A stretch of 64,000 nt of DNA from Deltaproteobacteria bacterium. Lineage in GTDB: Bacteria > Desulfobacterota > Binatia > UBA9968. The stretch lies in NCBI GenBank assembly GCA_009379725.1, contig WHTF01000009.1:1-64000 (forward strand), read 5' to 3'. Position 1 is the first letter of the stretch, and every line of letters begins with the position of its first letter. The position numbers were made by a program, and so were the translations under genes. The notes beneath the pieces are model-generated. The model saw nothing but the letters and a program-made list of their open reading frames with translations, had not been told where the DNA came from and did no database searches. This document shows positions 62,726-64,000 of the stretch, one piece after another.

Positions 62726-63508
62726 ATGGCTTACGTTCAGGTCGAGAACGCGGTGAAATACTTCTCCCGCGAGGACGGCACGGACATGCTCGTTCTCGAC
62801 CGGGTCTCCTTCGACACCAAGGAGTTCGGCATCACTTGCCTTCTCGGTCCATCGGGTTGTGGCAAGTCGACGTTGCTAAACGCCATATCAGGTCTTGAGC
62901 GGCTCGATCAGGGCCGGGTGGAAGTGATTTCCAACCACGGTTCGGCGCCGTCTCATTCGCCCCGGCTCGGTTATGTCTTCCAAGATCCGCGGCTGCTCCA
63001 TTGGAAAAGCGTGGAGGAGAACCTCACCTTCGCGTTGAAAGGAATGTCGATACCGCATGCCGAATGGTCCGATCGCCTGCGCAAATATCTCGAAATCGTC
63101 GGTCTCAGCGAATTTCGCAATCAGTTTCCGCTCTATCTTTCCGGCGGCATGCGCCAGCGCGTCGGCCTCGCCCGCGGGCTCGTCATCGAGCCGGAAGTTT
63201 TGCTGATGGATGAGCCGTTCAGCAAGCTCGATCAATTGACGGCGCGCCGGTTGCGCGAGGAAACGCTGCGGATCTGCGAGCATTTGAAGCAGTCTACGGT
63301 TCTCGTCACACACGACGTCGAAGAGGCCGCCTACATGGGAGATCGTATTATCATCCTGTGCGCGCGCCCGGCAGGTATTGTCGATATCCTAGAAAATCCT
63401 CTGCCACCCGGCGCGCGGGATGTGGATGATCTGCAATTTATTGCTTTCAAAAAAAGACTTTTGCAATCCGTGCTCAAGCTTATGGAGAAGGATGAGGTGC
63501 CATCATGA
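62726..63508 (+). CDS. ABC transporter ATP-binding protein (SsuB/TauB-like)
   Basis: The 260-residue protein has Walker A LGPSGCGKST, the Q-loop YVFQDPRLLHWKSVEEN, the signature LSGGMRQR, Walker B VLLMDEPFSKLD and the switch VTHDVEEAAYM. It pairs with the permease at 61859. The start abuts the permease stop and the end overlaps the next gene by four bases, which shows tight coupling. Confidence 0.94.
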   Translation: MAYVQVENAVKYFSREDGTDMLVLDRVSFDTKEFGITCLLGPSGCGKSTLLNAISGLERLDQGRVEVISNHGSAPSHSPRLGYVFQDPRLLHWKSVEENLTFALKGMSIPHAEWSDRLRKYLEIVGLSEFRNQFPLYLSGGMRQRVGLARGLVIEPEVLLMDEPFSKLDQLTARRLREETLRICEHLKQSTVLVTHDVEEAAYMGDRIIILCARPAGIVDILENPLPPGARDVDDLQFIAFKKRLLQSVLKLMEKDEVPS

Positions 63509-64000
63509 AGCGAACTATCGTCAAGTTGCCGCTGCTGAGCGTCGTTGTTGTCGGGGTTGCTTTGTTGATCGCCGGCGCGAAAATCCGAGCCGCCGAGCTG
63601 CCCACTGTCGAGATCGGTCTTCCTGAAGACGGGCTATTCGGCCTCGGAGGTCAGTATCTCATCGACAAAGCAATCGATCGAAAACACGGCTTCGTGCTCA
63701 AACCGCGCTGGGCCGGGGTGGCGGACGTGGAACGTCTGGTGGCTATCGGGGCGATTCCGCTGGGCTTATCTACGTCGGAGTCAGCAATCAGAGCCAACCT
63801 CAACAATATTGCGATTCGACTGATCCAGCCGTATCAAACGCCGCACAATGCGATTCTCGTGCGCAAGGACGCGCCGTACAAAAATCTCAAAGATTTGAAG
63901 GGTAAACCTTTTGCCGTGCCGCCGGAGGTCACTTCGGCTTACAATAACTTCGACTACATCATGCGCAAGCAGGGCATCAGTATCGAGAAATTCTATCAGC
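63505..64000 (+). CDS. ABC substrate-binding protein, 3' end outside window
   Basis: ATG 63505 overlaps the ATPase stop (ATGA). The visible 165 residues start with a signal peptide (LLSVVVVGVALLIAG, cleavage near RAA) and continue with PTVEIGLPEDGLFGLGGQYL, STSESAIRANLNNIAIRLIQ and YKNLKDLKGKPFAVPPEV. This is an NMT1-like periplasmic binding protein of the adjacent importer. The gene runs off the right edge. Confidence 0.85.
   Translation, partial: MKRTIVKLPLLSVVVVGVALLIAGAKIRAAELPTVEIGLPEDGLFGLGGQYLIDKAIDRKHGFVLKPRWAGVADVERLVAIGAIPLGLSTSESAIRANLNNIAIRLIQPYQTPHNAILVRKDAPYKNLKDLKGKPFAVPPEVTSAYNNFDYIMRKQGISIEKFYQ

Overview
The window reads as one contig of an environmental Gram-negative bacterium. 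Coding density is high and most of it is G+C-rich, with a visibly more A/T-rich start (about 1-6 kb) and an A/T-richer insert at about 27-36.5 kb. Many unlinked periplasmic substrate-binding proteins (TctC/Bug and NMT1/TauA types), metal-dependent amidohydrolases, a UbiD decarboxylase, an F420-type luciferase-like oxidoreductase and a carotenoid glycoside pathway recall uncultured 'deltaproteobacterial' soil and sediment lineages such as Binatota. That placement is inference: there is no rRNA or marker set here. I found no rRNA, tRNA or CRISPR array.

Layout. 1-5 kb: end of a YHYH-domain secreted protein, an ExeA-type ATPase with LysM-like and SPOR parts plus a Cache membrane protein, and a PhoPQ-related hydrolase. 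5-17 kb: small stress and housekeeping genes (Hsp20, LLM oxidoreductase, lipid kinase, SurE, GFA enzyme, DEAD-box helicase, PAS protein, MgtC-like protein, LOG protein, amidohydrolase, cupin). 17-24 kb: two orphan binding proteins, a DUF2235 hydrolase with an S9 peptidase, and DAHP synthase. 24-27 kb: an envelope-stress type operon (nutrient-deprivation-like protein, holin-X-like protein, DUF3618, YihY).

27.1-36.5 kb is an accessory island between two 47-bp direct repeats that copy the 3' end of yihY. It has a divergent LysR regulator, four paralogous VOC proteins, two paralogous arylmalonate-decarboxylase/maleate-isomerase-like enzymes, a gamma-glutamyltransferase-like enzyme, a cupin and two binding proteins. 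It looks like an uptake and catabolism system for an unknown organic acid.

38.2-48.0 kb is a divergent carotenoid locus. Rightward are crtE, crtI, crtB and cruF with translational overlaps; leftward are a DUF523-DUF1722 protein, a broken SRPBCC gene, a secreted protein, a family 2 glycosyltransferase and an acyltransferase. At the hub is a regulator with a CarH-like cobalamin-binding module but a C-terminal XRE-type helix-turn-helix in place of the usual N-terminal MerR domain. It sits beside a 47-bp cluster of dyads. I infer a light-responsive B12 switch of unusual architecture controlling a glycosylated, acylated carotenoid. This is my leading candidate for an undescribed system.

48-54 kb: AsnRS, cupin, ATP-dependent DNA ligase, MsrB, then a decayed patch (SNF2 helicase stub, REP-associated transposase, modification methylase fragment, toxin-antitoxin remnants). 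54-58 kb: ArgJ, then a MamK-like actin directly downstream of a cell-wall amidase. 58-64 kb: UbiD, amidohydrolase and TctC protein in one direction, and a permease/ATPase/binding-protein ABC operon in the other, running off the end.
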